Assembly: GCA_902782985.1 (NCBI GenBank)
Contig: CACZPC010000076.1
Location: forward strand, 1-22,066
Direction of reading: 5' to 3'
DNA: 22,066 bases
Source of the DNA: Oscillospiraceae bacterium
Lineage (GTDB): Bacteria; Bacillota; Clostridia; Saccharofermentanales; Saccharofermentanaceae
The notes under the pieces are model-generated. The model saw nothing but the letters and a program-made list of their open reading frames with translations, had not been told where the DNA came from and did not search any database. This document shows, one piece after another, positions 16,492 to 22,066 of the stretch (position 1 is the first letter of the stretch; each line of letters starts with the position of its first letter). Made by a program: the position numbers and the translations under genes.

Positions 16492-16492
16492 T

Positions 16493-17917
16493 ATGAACAA
16501 GTATAAGAAACTACTTCCTTTAAGGATCATTTCGATCGTATTTGCGGCAATAATTATATTCTTCGTCATTAAGAACGGCATGGCATTCGAGGCAGCAGTC
16601 AAGAACTCATTTGCCATGTTCTTCTCGGCGGAGCATCCTTTTACGGACTTTATATCATGCAGGCTCTTTAATGCCATGCTCCTGATCGCAATGCTCACGG
16701 TGATAGTCTTTAATGTACTTTCACATATCATGTGTCTTGACGGCAGGGAAAAGATAAAGAATAATTCCGCAGGACTTATCCTGGAGATCTCCGCGGACAT
16801 TATCGGTGCGGTAGCCGGAGGCTGGTATTTCCTTATGCTTCCATTTGCCTGTAAGGCCGGCGCCGATGCCGAGTCCATAGGATTTGTCGGCTTCCTTGCC
16901 GTATGTCTTTTCTGGCTCATCAGTGCGGTGTTCAAGTGCATAAGCTATAAGTCCATGCGAAGAAAGTATCGCACGGTCAACAAGATATACGAAAGGCCTG
17001 CGCTCTTCGGATCGATCGCCATCCTCGCTGTCGTTCTTATCCTGGGATGTACGGCTCTGGCTATCGGTAACAGCAAGTCCTCCTTCGGTATCTACGGAAA
17101 AGAGAAGCGTGAGCTCAATCCTGATTTCTATGCACAGATCTCCAATAATTTTAATTCGGCCGTATGCTATAACGATTCGATCTATTTCTTCGATTATGAT
17201 ATTGATCATGCATTCTGCGTAATCGATAAGGCAGGCGAAGTTACGGTATTGAATTCCGAATATTCGATGGTCGCATCTTCTCCCATGTGTCTTGACGGCA
17301 GTAATATTCTTTTTATGGCTGAGAAGGAAGGCGACAGTGCACATTATGTCGTTAAGTACGATATCAATACCGGATCCTTCAACGAGTCTGTATTCACTGA
17401 TACGCCCGAAATGATGCTTTTTAAGACTTTCCTCGGTACGAGGGGGGGAATGCTCTACTATATCACTTATTCGCAGTCAGGTAACGGCTGGTATGACGTC
17501 AGAAGGACAACCATAAGTGACAATATGGATCTTACGAACGGCGAGATCTACGCACCTCATGTCGTATATTCAAGCGAGCTCTATCCCGCAGTTATTGGTA
17601 ATACCGGAAGATTCAGTCTCTCTGCAGTGACAGCTCCTTATTCCACTTCGCAACCTACTGTCAATATCAACGGTGAGAATATCTATTTTATCGACAGAAC
17701 GCCCTATGCATCTTCAGATGACGGCGTATTCAGATCGGATCTTACGATATCCAACTCAGATGGCGGCGATCAGGTTGTCCTTCATACGTTCGAGGATATC
17801 AGGATCGTGAGACTCTATATTGCAGATACTTATGCGGTATATGAATATACATCCCCTGAAGAAGGCTCGGCTGATTATCATTATGGCGTAGTCGATCTGG
17901 CTCAGCAAGAAGTCTGA
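16493..17917 (+). CDS. Membrane protein of unknown function with a large extracytoplasmic domain
   Basis: I do not recognise this 474-residue protein. ATG 16493 is chosen because it is one base after the galM stop and the first helix begins soon after; an upstream in-frame ATG at 16406 lies inside galM. No good ribosome site is seen (AGG about 10 bases upstream), so it may depend on coupling to galM. Five hydrophobic helices are seen at about 10-27, 60-78, 95-118, 129-150 and 169-191. Residues 192-474 are hydrophilic and rich in Tyr, Asp and Ser, with recurring strand-like units such as DSIYFFDYD and GSNILFMAEK, suggesting a beta-propeller-like fold of the DUF5050 type; this is a guess from pattern. 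A strong terminator follows, so it closes the operon. Confidence 0.75.
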   Translation: MNKYKKLLPLRIISIVFAAIIIFFVIKNGMAFEAAVKNSFAMFFSAEHPFTDFISCRLFNAMLLIAMLTVIVFNVLSHIMCLDGREKIKNNSAGLILEISADIIGAVAGGWYFLMLPFACKAGADAESIGFVGFLAVCLFWLISAVFKCISYKSMRRKYRTVNKIYERPALFGSIAILAVVLILGCTALAIGNSKSSFGIYGKEKRELNPDFYAQISNNFNSAVCYNDSIYFFDYDIDHAFCVIDKAGEVTVLNSEYSMVASSPMCLDGSNILFMAEKEGDSAHYVVKYDINTGSFNESVFTDTPEMMLFKTFLGTRGGMLYYITYSQSGNGWYDVRRTTISDNMDLTNGEIYAPHVVYSSELYPAVIGNTGRFSLSAVTAPYSTSQPTVNINGENIYFIDRTPYASSDDGVFRSDLTISNSDGGDQVVLHTFEDIRIVRLYIADTYAVYEYTSPEEGSADYHYGVVDLAQQEV

Positions 17918-17940
17918 TCTATCAATTGAAACGTAAACGG

Positions 17941-17978
17941 AAAGCGTCCTGCTTCTTATGAGGCGGGACGTTTTATTT
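17941..17978 (+). terminator. Rho-independent terminator of the polyphosphate operon
   Basis: CGTCCTGCTTC (17945-17955) pairs with GAGGCGGGACG (17960-17970) around TTAT, with two G-U pairs, followed by TTTTATTT. An AAAG lead-in can pair onward with the T run. Confidence 0.88.
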
Positions 17979-18020
17979 AGGGCCTTACAGGGTGTGGAAA
18001 ATACAATCCGAACAAATCGC

Positions 18021-18036
18021 ATTGAATTAATTCAAT
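18021..18036 (+). promoter_or_regulatory. 16-bp perfect palindrome (possible operator)
   Basis: ATTGAATTAATTCAAT is a perfect palindrome with no spacer. It covers the candidate -35 of the promoter at 18022-18049, a position suited to a dimeric repressor. It does not match a regulator box I know (compared with CodY, Rex, PerR and Fur patterns from memory). Confidence 0.4.
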
Positions 18037-18049
18037 TATGTTCTATAAT
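18022..18049 (+). promoter_or_regulatory. Candidate promoter of the small-gene region
   Basis: TTGAAT (18022-18027) as -35 and a perfect TATAAT (18044-18049) as -10 are separated by 16 bases in an AT-rich stretch. It points into the small genes from 18074 on and follows a terminator, so these genes would form a separate unit. Confidence 0.55.
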
Positions 18050-18073
18050 ATTATCTGGATTTTATAAATAGGA

Positions 18074-18313
18074 GTGGTGGACAGATCAGGTATTATGATC
18101 TGCTTTCTTTATGTTTCGGGGTGGGATTCCGGACCGAGACCTCAAAGAGATATGTGGATAGCTTTCTCTCGTCAATATGCTAATGGGGCTACCGGTGAAG
18201 TTTATTATGTATGTCCAGCAGCCAATCCTCCTGGTTACATTTATGCAAATGTTGAAGAGCCAATATTAACTTTAAATCCTGAAGTAACCAATATAAATTA
18301 TGAATTTCCTTGA
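18074..18313 (+). CDS. Small protein resembling the C-terminal end of a polymorphic toxin
   Basis: Up to 79 residues from GTG 18074, with an in-frame stop (TAA) just upstream at 18065-18067. Other starts are GTG 18077 and ATG 18095; AGGAG at 18070-18074 is too close for the first two and far for the third, so the start is unsettled. The part from WIAFSRQYANGATGEVYYV (about residues 28-46) through VEEPIL and NPEVTNINY reads like the last segment of some Rhs/CdiA-type toxin C-termini, which end in a similar secretion of G-E-V-Y, E-x-P and NP-x-VT patterns. I know this similarity from memory only. No delivery domain (Rhs core, LXG, PT-HINT) precedes it, so it may be an orphan fragment rather than a working gene. 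No signal peptide is evident. Confidence 0.4.
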   Translation: MVDRSGIMICFLYVSGWDSGPRPQRDMWIAFSRQYANGATGEVYYVCPAANPPGYIYANVEEPILTLNPEVTNINYEFP

Positions 18314-18328
18314 TTAGGAGAAAGATCC

Positions 18329-18517
18329 ATGTGTGAAGATTGTAATGTGAATGCTGATGATTTAAACGATGTACACAGTAAAGGTGTTATTAAGGATATA
18401 AATAATAGGGCAGAGATTATTTCACCTTACGTTATGGGAATATCTAAGAAATTTCATTCCGATGATATAAACGAGAGAAAGAGAATAATAGATCTTTTTC
18501 AGAAAGATGAGCTATAA
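18329..18517 (+). CDS. Small hypothetical protein, possibly truncated
   Basis: A 62-residue hydrophilic protein starting MCEDCNVNADD, with TAGGAGA about 8 bases before its ATG, a better ribosome site than that of the gene before it. I do not recognise the family. The reading frame ends in two consecutive stop codons (TAA TGA, 18515-18520) and then stays open in the same frame to 18565, giving LLGLSDNEISNLLKV. That segment reads like a natural helical C-terminus, so the gene may have lost its original end. Codon use is markedly AT-rich compared with the genes before 17917. It lies 15 bases after the toxin-like fragment, which suits a partner or immunity gene, but the sequence itself gives no direct evidence of that role. 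Confidence 0.45.
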   Translation: MCEDCNVNADDLNDVHSKGVIKDINNRAEIISPYVMGISKKFHSDDINERKRIIDLFQKDEL

Positions 18518-18580
18518 TGATTATTAGGTTTGTCTGATAATGAAATCTCGAACTTGCTCAAAGTATAAGGTAAAAGATAA

Positions 18581-18868
18581 ATGGAAAATCTTATAATTTA
18601 TAGCGAAGCAGAATTCGATGGATTAACAGCTAAAGTATATTCTAAAGCTGACGGATTTTTTTTTGCAAATAACCTTGTAGTTTATGACGATCATAATAAT
18701 GAATTATGGCGTATATGTGATCTGTTTCCCAAGGCTCCTAATCTGACTGTAGGCGAAGTCTGGAAGATTGATGACCGAACTTTGGGTGTATATAACTTAG
18801 CCGGAATTACATATGAAATTGATATCTATGAGAGAGTTGTAAAAAAGGAAACTTACTCAAGGTTTTAA
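18581..18868 (+). CDS. Small hypothetical protein, immunity-like
   Basis: A 95-residue protein with no signal peptide or membrane segment. Its sequence is strand-rich and aromatic (LWRICDLFP at about 41-49, VGEVWKIDDRTLGVYNL, then YEIDIYERVV near the end), the style of small acidic immunity proteins found behind toxin genes in Clostridia. I do not recognise a named family. The ribosome site is weak (AAGG about 12 bases upstream). The gene is AT-rich like its neighbours. It looks intact, with no internal break, and may be the only fully preserved gene of the small-gene cluster. Confidence 0.5.
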   Translation: MENLIIYSEAEFDGLTAKVYSKADGFFFANNLVVYDDHNNELWRICDLFPKAPNLTVGEVWKIDDRTLGVYNLAGITYEIDIYERVVKKETYSRF

Positions 18869-18916
18869 TATACTTTGCCTTATCAGTCTGTATAGTATCT
18901 TTATGATTAATCTTGA

Positions 18917-19075
18917 GAAAACAAAGAAAAAATTGATTATACAGTCGGATATTCAACGGATCTGAATGAATATGTGATGGTTGTACATGTTCCGAATAAC
19001 GCGTCTGTCGGATTTGACAGATATTATAAGATCACAGAAAACGAATACTATGATCAGGATTATAGTGTGGTGTAA
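18917..19075 (+). pseudogene. Fragment of a lost gene, probably immunity-like
   Basis: A 52-codon open stretch follows a TGA at 18914-18916 and ends at TAA 19073-19075. It has no usable start near its beginning; the only ATG is internal. The translation is protein-like: IDYTVGYSTDLNEY, then VMVVHVPNNASVGFDRYYK, then ITENEYYDQDYSVV. The R-Y-Y-K-I-T-x-x-E-Y pattern resembles the end of several small immunity proteins. Bases 18869-18916 before it look non-coding. I take it as the C-terminal remnant of a gene whose front part has been deleted. A very short ATG frame (19082-19111) with GGAGG ahead of it follows; I give it no weight. Confidence 0.45.
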
Positions 19076-19127
19076 CGGAGGATGGATTTTGGCAGAATCG
19101 GAAACGAATAATACCCGTATTGGTTAG

Positions 19128-19166
19128 AAATAAAAGACCGATGCCCCAAATAGGACATCGGTCTTA
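19128..19166 (-). terminator. Terminator of the minus-strand DUF975 genes
   Basis: AAGACCGATG (19134-19143) pairs perfectly with CATCGGTCTT (19156-19165). Read on the minus strand, the stem is followed by TTATTTC, a U-rich tail, directly after the DUF975 gene ending at 19188. The 12-base loop is long. It may also stop transcription from the plus-strand small genes. Confidence 0.7.
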
Positions 19167-19187
19167 AGTTATCAGCGATAGTATTTA

Positions 19188-20144
19188 TCAGCCGTAGAAT
19201 GTCATTCCTCGTGTCATGCTGTCATTAGGATCATATTCTTCGGGGTCGAAGAGTTCAAGCTCTCGGATAATGCCATATGATTTTGCTACACCCTTGGCAT
19301 CTGTATAAATCGTTGCTATAGCTGCCTTTCGATAAGGCAGGACGATTATATTTGCAGCGATCGTTACAATGATCATAATGACCGCAAATATCAGGATCAT
19401 CTCAATGGGTATGATCTTGATACCGATAAGGCAGATGATAATACATATGAGCGTGGGAATAAAAGCAATGACATCTATGGCAAATAACTTGAGCTTATAG
19501 CCGCTGGATGCCTTCCAGCTTATTTCGAAAGCCCTTGTAAAGCTGAGCCTCGGGTCATCTGCCATCAGGTAGTCTACAAAAGCCAGAGCATAGCACAGGA
19601 TCATTCCGGGTATCACGCATAATGCATACGCGACGGATACAGCCAGTCCTTTCAGGAACAGGGCGAGCATCTTCTGCAGATAATTACCTGACGAGAACCC
19701 GTTAAAGATATCCTTTATGGATACTTTATCCCCCTTGCCCTTTACGATGTTGATATAGATCGAGCATACACCGATGCCGAGGATATTTGAGAATACAATT
19801 TCGTATACTTTACTGACCCCTTTGAAGATGTTATTCTGCATCCGAAGATTGGACATCTTTTCTTCTCTCTCATATTTCTCGACCATAAGCTGTCCCTGAG
19901 ATTTGTAACCGGTATCTTCTGTTTCTCTACCATAATTTCGAAATGCCTCAGGATCATTTATCATCATACTTATGAGTTCTATACCTTCGGCAATAGTTTC
20001 TCTTTGCGCAGGCAGAGCAAATTGCAGAAGTGAGATCGACACACTTAAAAGATAAACGATCACCGCCACGGCATATAAAAATGCCTTCTTGCCTTTGATG
20101 GCATCATTTCCTGCTGAATAACATGTTACTGCATCACTAAACAT
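19188..20144 (-). CDS. DUF975-like integral membrane protein
   Basis: A 318-residue membrane protein of unknown function. On the minus strand GAGGAGG lies 7-8 bases before its ATG. Helices are seen at about 22-44, 115-135, 160-195, 215-240 and 245-272. The middle part, IPGMILCYALAFVDYLMADD followed by FTRAFEISWKASSGYKLKLF, matches the DUF975 core (proline-glycine in a helix, an acidic D-x-L-x-A/x-D-D-P segment, then S-x-x-x-x-x-G-x-K-x-x-L-F). The C-terminal LPYRKAAIATIYTDA fits the family's PY-x-x-A-x-x-x-x-Y end. It is longer than its neighbour because of a charged soluble insertion at about 48-105. Its companion gene lies upstream but about 210 bases away, with a hairpin and a candidate promoter between them, so it is probably transcribed separately as well. 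Confidence 0.75.
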   Translation of the reverse strand: MFSDAVTCYSAGNDAIKGKKAFLYAVAVIVYLLSVSISLLQFALPAQRETIAEGIELISMMINDPEAFRNYGRETEDTGYKSQGQLMVEKYEREEKMSNLRMQNNIFKGVSKVYEIVFSNILGIGVCSIYINIVKGKGDKVSIKDIFNGFSSGNYLQKMLALFLKGLAVSVAYALCVIPGMILCYALAFVDYLMADDPRLSFTRAFEISWKASSGYKLKLFAIDVIAFIPTLICIIICLIGIKIIPIEMILIFAVIMIIVTIAANIIVLPYRKAAIATIYTDAKGVAKSYGIIRELELFDPEEYDPNDSMTRGMTFYG

Positions 20145-20197
20145 AATATTTCCTCCTCATACATCGGGGAGTATTAATCAGCACGAGAAAAAAAGAT

Positions 20198-20219
20198 AGA
20201 GATATACATTAATATCTCT
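20198..20219 (-). promoter_or_regulatory. AU-rich hairpin plus U run in the DUF975 leader (possible attenuator)
   Basis: AGAGATAT and ATATCTCT form a perfect 8-bp inverted repeat around six bases. On the minus strand it is followed within three bases by seven T (20188-20194). It lies about 50 bases upstream of the gene's start codon and downstream of the candidate promoter. The stem is AU-rich, so termination would be weak; it could act as an attenuator or be chance in an AT-rich spacer. Confidence 0.35.
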
Positions 20220-20267
20220 AAAATATCTTATCGATAACTAACCATTCCTACCCCTTAAACCAAGATG

Positions 20268-20297
20268 ATTCTACCACAATCAAGATATTTTTAGCAA
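20268..20297 (-). promoter_or_regulatory. Candidate promoter of the second DUF975 gene
   Basis: On the minus strand TTGCTA (20292-20297) and TAGAAT (20268-20273) are separated by 18 bases, matching four of six and five of six consensus bases. It would give a leader of about 115 bases before the ATG at 20144. Confidence 0.4.
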
Positions 20298-20300
20298 TAT

Positions 20301-20334
20301 AACAGGCGGCAGATTTTTTCTTCTGCCGCCTGTT
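20301..20334 (-). terminator. Long perfect hairpin between the DUF975 genes
   Basis: AACAGGCGGCAGA and TCTGCCGCCTGTT form a perfect 13-bp GC-rich stem around an eight-base loop. It follows the DUF975 gene ending at 20358. On the minus strand the tail is TATATTGC, so it is not a textbook U tract; it is called a terminator from its position and stability. Confidence 0.55.
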
Positions 20335-20357
20335 TGTGATCAGATTGATATAAGAGA

Positions 20358-21104
20358 TCAGATTACTTCGCTTGCGGGGATGATTCCGAACTCTTCAGGT
20401 GTAGCAATAGACTCATTAAGGGCTTTTGCTTTCATGAATTCATAGAATTCGGTCTTAGTGGCTCTGATGTAAGGAAGCAGGAAATAAGAACCTATACCGC
20501 AAGTTAATAAAACAAGACACCACCATCCGATGAATGTAAGCTCCAGGACGAAGAGATCCATCTTATGACCGTCCATTGTCTTCGAGCTGATATCGAGTGC
20601 TCTGTCGGGATCTATATCGGGATTCTCTGCCGCAAGGTAATCTACCATGAAATATTCAAATGACTTGATGATTCCGGGAATCCAAAACAGCAGTGACCAG
20701 AGAAATACATAGATATATTTCTTGAGCATAACCTTGACGACCTTCATATACATTCCGTTTTGAAAAGGGAAGAATATGCTGGTGAAGTCCGAAATTCCCT
20801 TTCTGAGCTTTAAGTAGAATGCACATTGTCCGACTTCTAATACGTTATTGCAGAAGACCGCTATACATATATTAATCGATAATGACAGAAGCCACAAAAA
20901 TAACATAACTACGAATGAGCCGATGTTCAGTTCGCCGAATTCAAAAACAGCAGTTTCCAAGATCCTTGCAAAATACTCCGGAATAATACCTACCGAATTT
21001 ACGGCACCTGATATGATAGCTACGAGGAATGTAACTGCCACAGCAAGCCAGTAGTTGTTCCCTAATGCCTTTTTGGCATTTTCTTTTAACATGTCATAAT
21101 CCAT
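20358..21104 (-). CDS. DUF975 family integral membrane protein
   Basis: A 248-residue membrane protein, a clear DUF975 member and a normal length for it. The N-terminus has the family's LGNNYWLAVAVTFLVAII pattern (about 14-31). The core reads IPGIIKSFEYFMVDYLAAEN (about 142-161), then a D-x-D-x-x-x-A-L-x-x-S segment, MDGHKMDLFVLELTFIGWW and LLPYIRATKTEFYEF. About five or six helices are predicted. Its function is unknown. AAGGAGA lies 6-7 bases before the ATG on the minus strand. It begins 21 bases after the glnS stop, so it is most likely co-transcribed with glnS. Sharing a messenger with an aminoacyl-tRNA synthetase does not by itself suggest a role in translation. Confidence 0.9.
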   Translation of the reverse strand: MDYDMLKENAKKALGNNYWLAVAVTFLVAIISGAVNSVGIIPEYFARILETAVFEFGELNIGSFVVMLFLWLLSLSINICIAVFCNNVLEVGQCAFYLKLRKGISDFTSIFFPFQNGMYMKVVKVMLKKYIYVFLWSLLFWIPGIIKSFEYFMVDYLAAENPDIDPDRALDISSKTMDGHKMDLFVLELTFIGWWCLVLLTCGIGSYFLLPYIRATKTEFYEFMKAKALNESIATPEEFGIIPASEVI

Positions 21105-21125
21105 ATTTATCTCCTTATCCTTCCC

Positions 21126-22066
21126 TTATTCGGGTTTATAGCTGTCCTTTAAGGATACTGCTCTGTTGAAAACCAGATGGTCGGGAGCAAAATCCTTATT
21201 ATCTGCACAGAAGTATCCTACTCTTAAGAACTGGAAGCGATCTTCAGGCTTGCAGGAAGCAAGAGAAGCTTCTACCTTGGCACCCTGAACAACCGTAAGG
21301 GAATCAGGATTAACGAAGTCAAGATAATTGACATCGGCAAGGTCGGGCGCTTCAACGGTGAAGAGGCGGTCATAGAGTCTGATCTCCGCATCAAGTGCCG
21401 TTTTCTGATCGACCCAGTGGATAGTAGCTTTGATCTTTCTGCCGTCAGCGGTATTACCTCCGCGGCTCTCTGTGTCGTAAGTAGCATGTACGCATGTAAC
21501 GTTGCCGTCTTCGTCCTTATCGCAGCCTACGCACTTGATAACATATGCGGACTTAAGTCTTACCTCATTGCCGGGATAGAGACGGAAATACTTTTTGGCG
21601 GGTTCTTCCATGAAATCTTCCTTATCGATCCAGAGCTCCTTGGAGAAGGACACCTTTCTCGTACCGCTGTTAGGATCCTCGGGGTTGTTCTCTACCTCGA
21701 ATTCCTCGGTCATGTCTTCCGGATAGTTATCGATAACGAGCTTAACGGGATTTATTACTGCCATAGCTCTGTTTGCAGTCTTGTTGAGATCCTCACGAAG
21801 GCAGTACTCAAGGAAAGCGAAGTCTACTACGGCATTAACCTTGGATACACCGTTACGAGCATGGAACTCTCTTATTGAGTTAGGCGTATATCCTCTTCTT
21901 CTGAGACCACAGAGTGTAGGCATCCTGGGATCGTCCCAACCTGATACGAGACCTGTCTCTACGAGATTACGAAGCTTTCTCTTGGAAAGAACGGTATGTG
22001 TGATACCGAGTCTTGCGAACTCGATCTGACGGGGCTTGGTCTCAACGGAGATGTTGTTTACTACCC
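21126..22066 (-). CDS. glnS: Glutaminyl-tRNA synthetase, C-terminal part
   Basis: The gene's 5' part lies beyond base 22066; the frame is open from the window edge to the TAA at 21126-21128. The first visible residues include VLSKRKLRNLVETG, the KMSKS-type ATP-binding loop, then GWDDPRMPTLCGLRRRGY, which is characteristic of GlnRS, and SIREFHARNGVSK. Downstream is the C-terminal anticodon-binding pair of beta-barrels, with AMAVINPVKLVIDNYP and WIDKEDFMEEP. The GlnRS-type wording of the KMSKS and WDDPRMPT segments separates it from GltX. It charges tRNA-Gln directly, so this organism does not rely solely on the transamidation route. The stop is followed after 21 bases by a DUF975 gene. Confidence 0.95.
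   Translation of the reverse strand, partial: VVNNISVETKPRQIEFARLGITHTVLSKRKLRNLVETGLVSGWDDPRMPTLCGLRRRGYTPNSIREFHARNGVSKVNAVVDFAFLEYCLREDLNKTANRAMAVINPVKLVIDNYPEDMTEEFEVENNPEDPNSGTRKVSFSKELWIDKEDFMEEPAKKYFRLYPGNEVRLKSAYVIKCVGCDKDEDGNVTCVHATYDTESRGGNTADGRKIKATIHWVDQKTALDAEIRLYDRLFTVEAPDLADVNYLDFVNPDSLTVVQGAKVEASLASCKPEDRFQFLRVGYFCADNKDFAPDHLVFNRAVSLKDSYKPE

Noticed and set aside
17979..19127. Insertion sequence or prophage remnant
   Set aside because: No transposase, integrase, terminal inverted repeats or target-site duplications could be seen; AT-richness alone is not enough.
20848..21054. Plus-strand 68-codon frame opposite the DUF975 gene
   Set aside because: Antisense to a clear membrane protein, with no ribosome binding site or recognisable product.

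Overview
The window looks like a chromosomal segment from a low-to-mid GC member of class Clostridia, possibly a gut or rumen Lachnospiraceae relative. The reasons are a conserved Firmicutes-type operon (rsmB-rlmN-prpC-pknB-rsgA-rpe-thiN), strong GGAGG-type ribosome binding sites, and DUF5688 and DUF975 proteins, families common in that group. The taxon is an inference; there is no rRNA in the window to confirm it.

Bases 1-6597 (plus strand) hold a tightly packed, translationally coupled housekeeping operon: the 3' part of the 16S rRNA m5C methyltransferase rsmB, the dual-specificity 23S/tRNA m2A methyltransferase rlmN, a PP2C phosphatase and its partner PASTA-domain Ser/Thr kinase, the ribosome GTPase rsgA, ribulose-phosphate 3-epimerase and thiamine pyrophosphokinase. 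Most junctions overlap or abut. A terminator-like hairpin follows at 6682-6726. The kinase carries an unusual extra extracellular InlB-like repeat and a Pro/Thr/Gly-rich tail after three PASTA domains.

Bases 6754-10543 hold a DUF5688 protein and a 944-residue secreted, wall-anchored adhesin. The adhesin has a predicted thioester domain, three SpaA/CnaB-like domains, two VaFE/T-Q ester-bond domains and a VPATG sorting signal. A NudC-like Nudix hydrolase follows (10604-11470), ended by a strong terminator.

Bases 11555-17917 form a polyphosphate operon: a divergent Ppx/GppA-family protein overlapping ppk1 by one base, then an aldose 1-epimerase and a five-helix membrane protein of unknown function with a large extracytoplasmic domain. 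It has its own extended -10 promoter, with an inverted repeat over the predicted start site, and a terminator at 17941-17978.

Bases 17979-19127 are visibly AT-rich and hold small or broken genes that look like the remains of a toxin/immunity cassette, behind a promoter whose -35 lies inside a 16-bp perfect palindrome. This is the most accessory part of the window.

Bases 19128-22066 are read on the minus strand: the 3' part of glnS (glutaminyl-tRNA synthetase), followed downstream by two DUF975 integral membrane proteins. The second of these has its own candidate promoter and a leader with a possible AU-rich attenuator. No rRNA, tRNA, CRISPR array, insertion sequence or origin was recognised.
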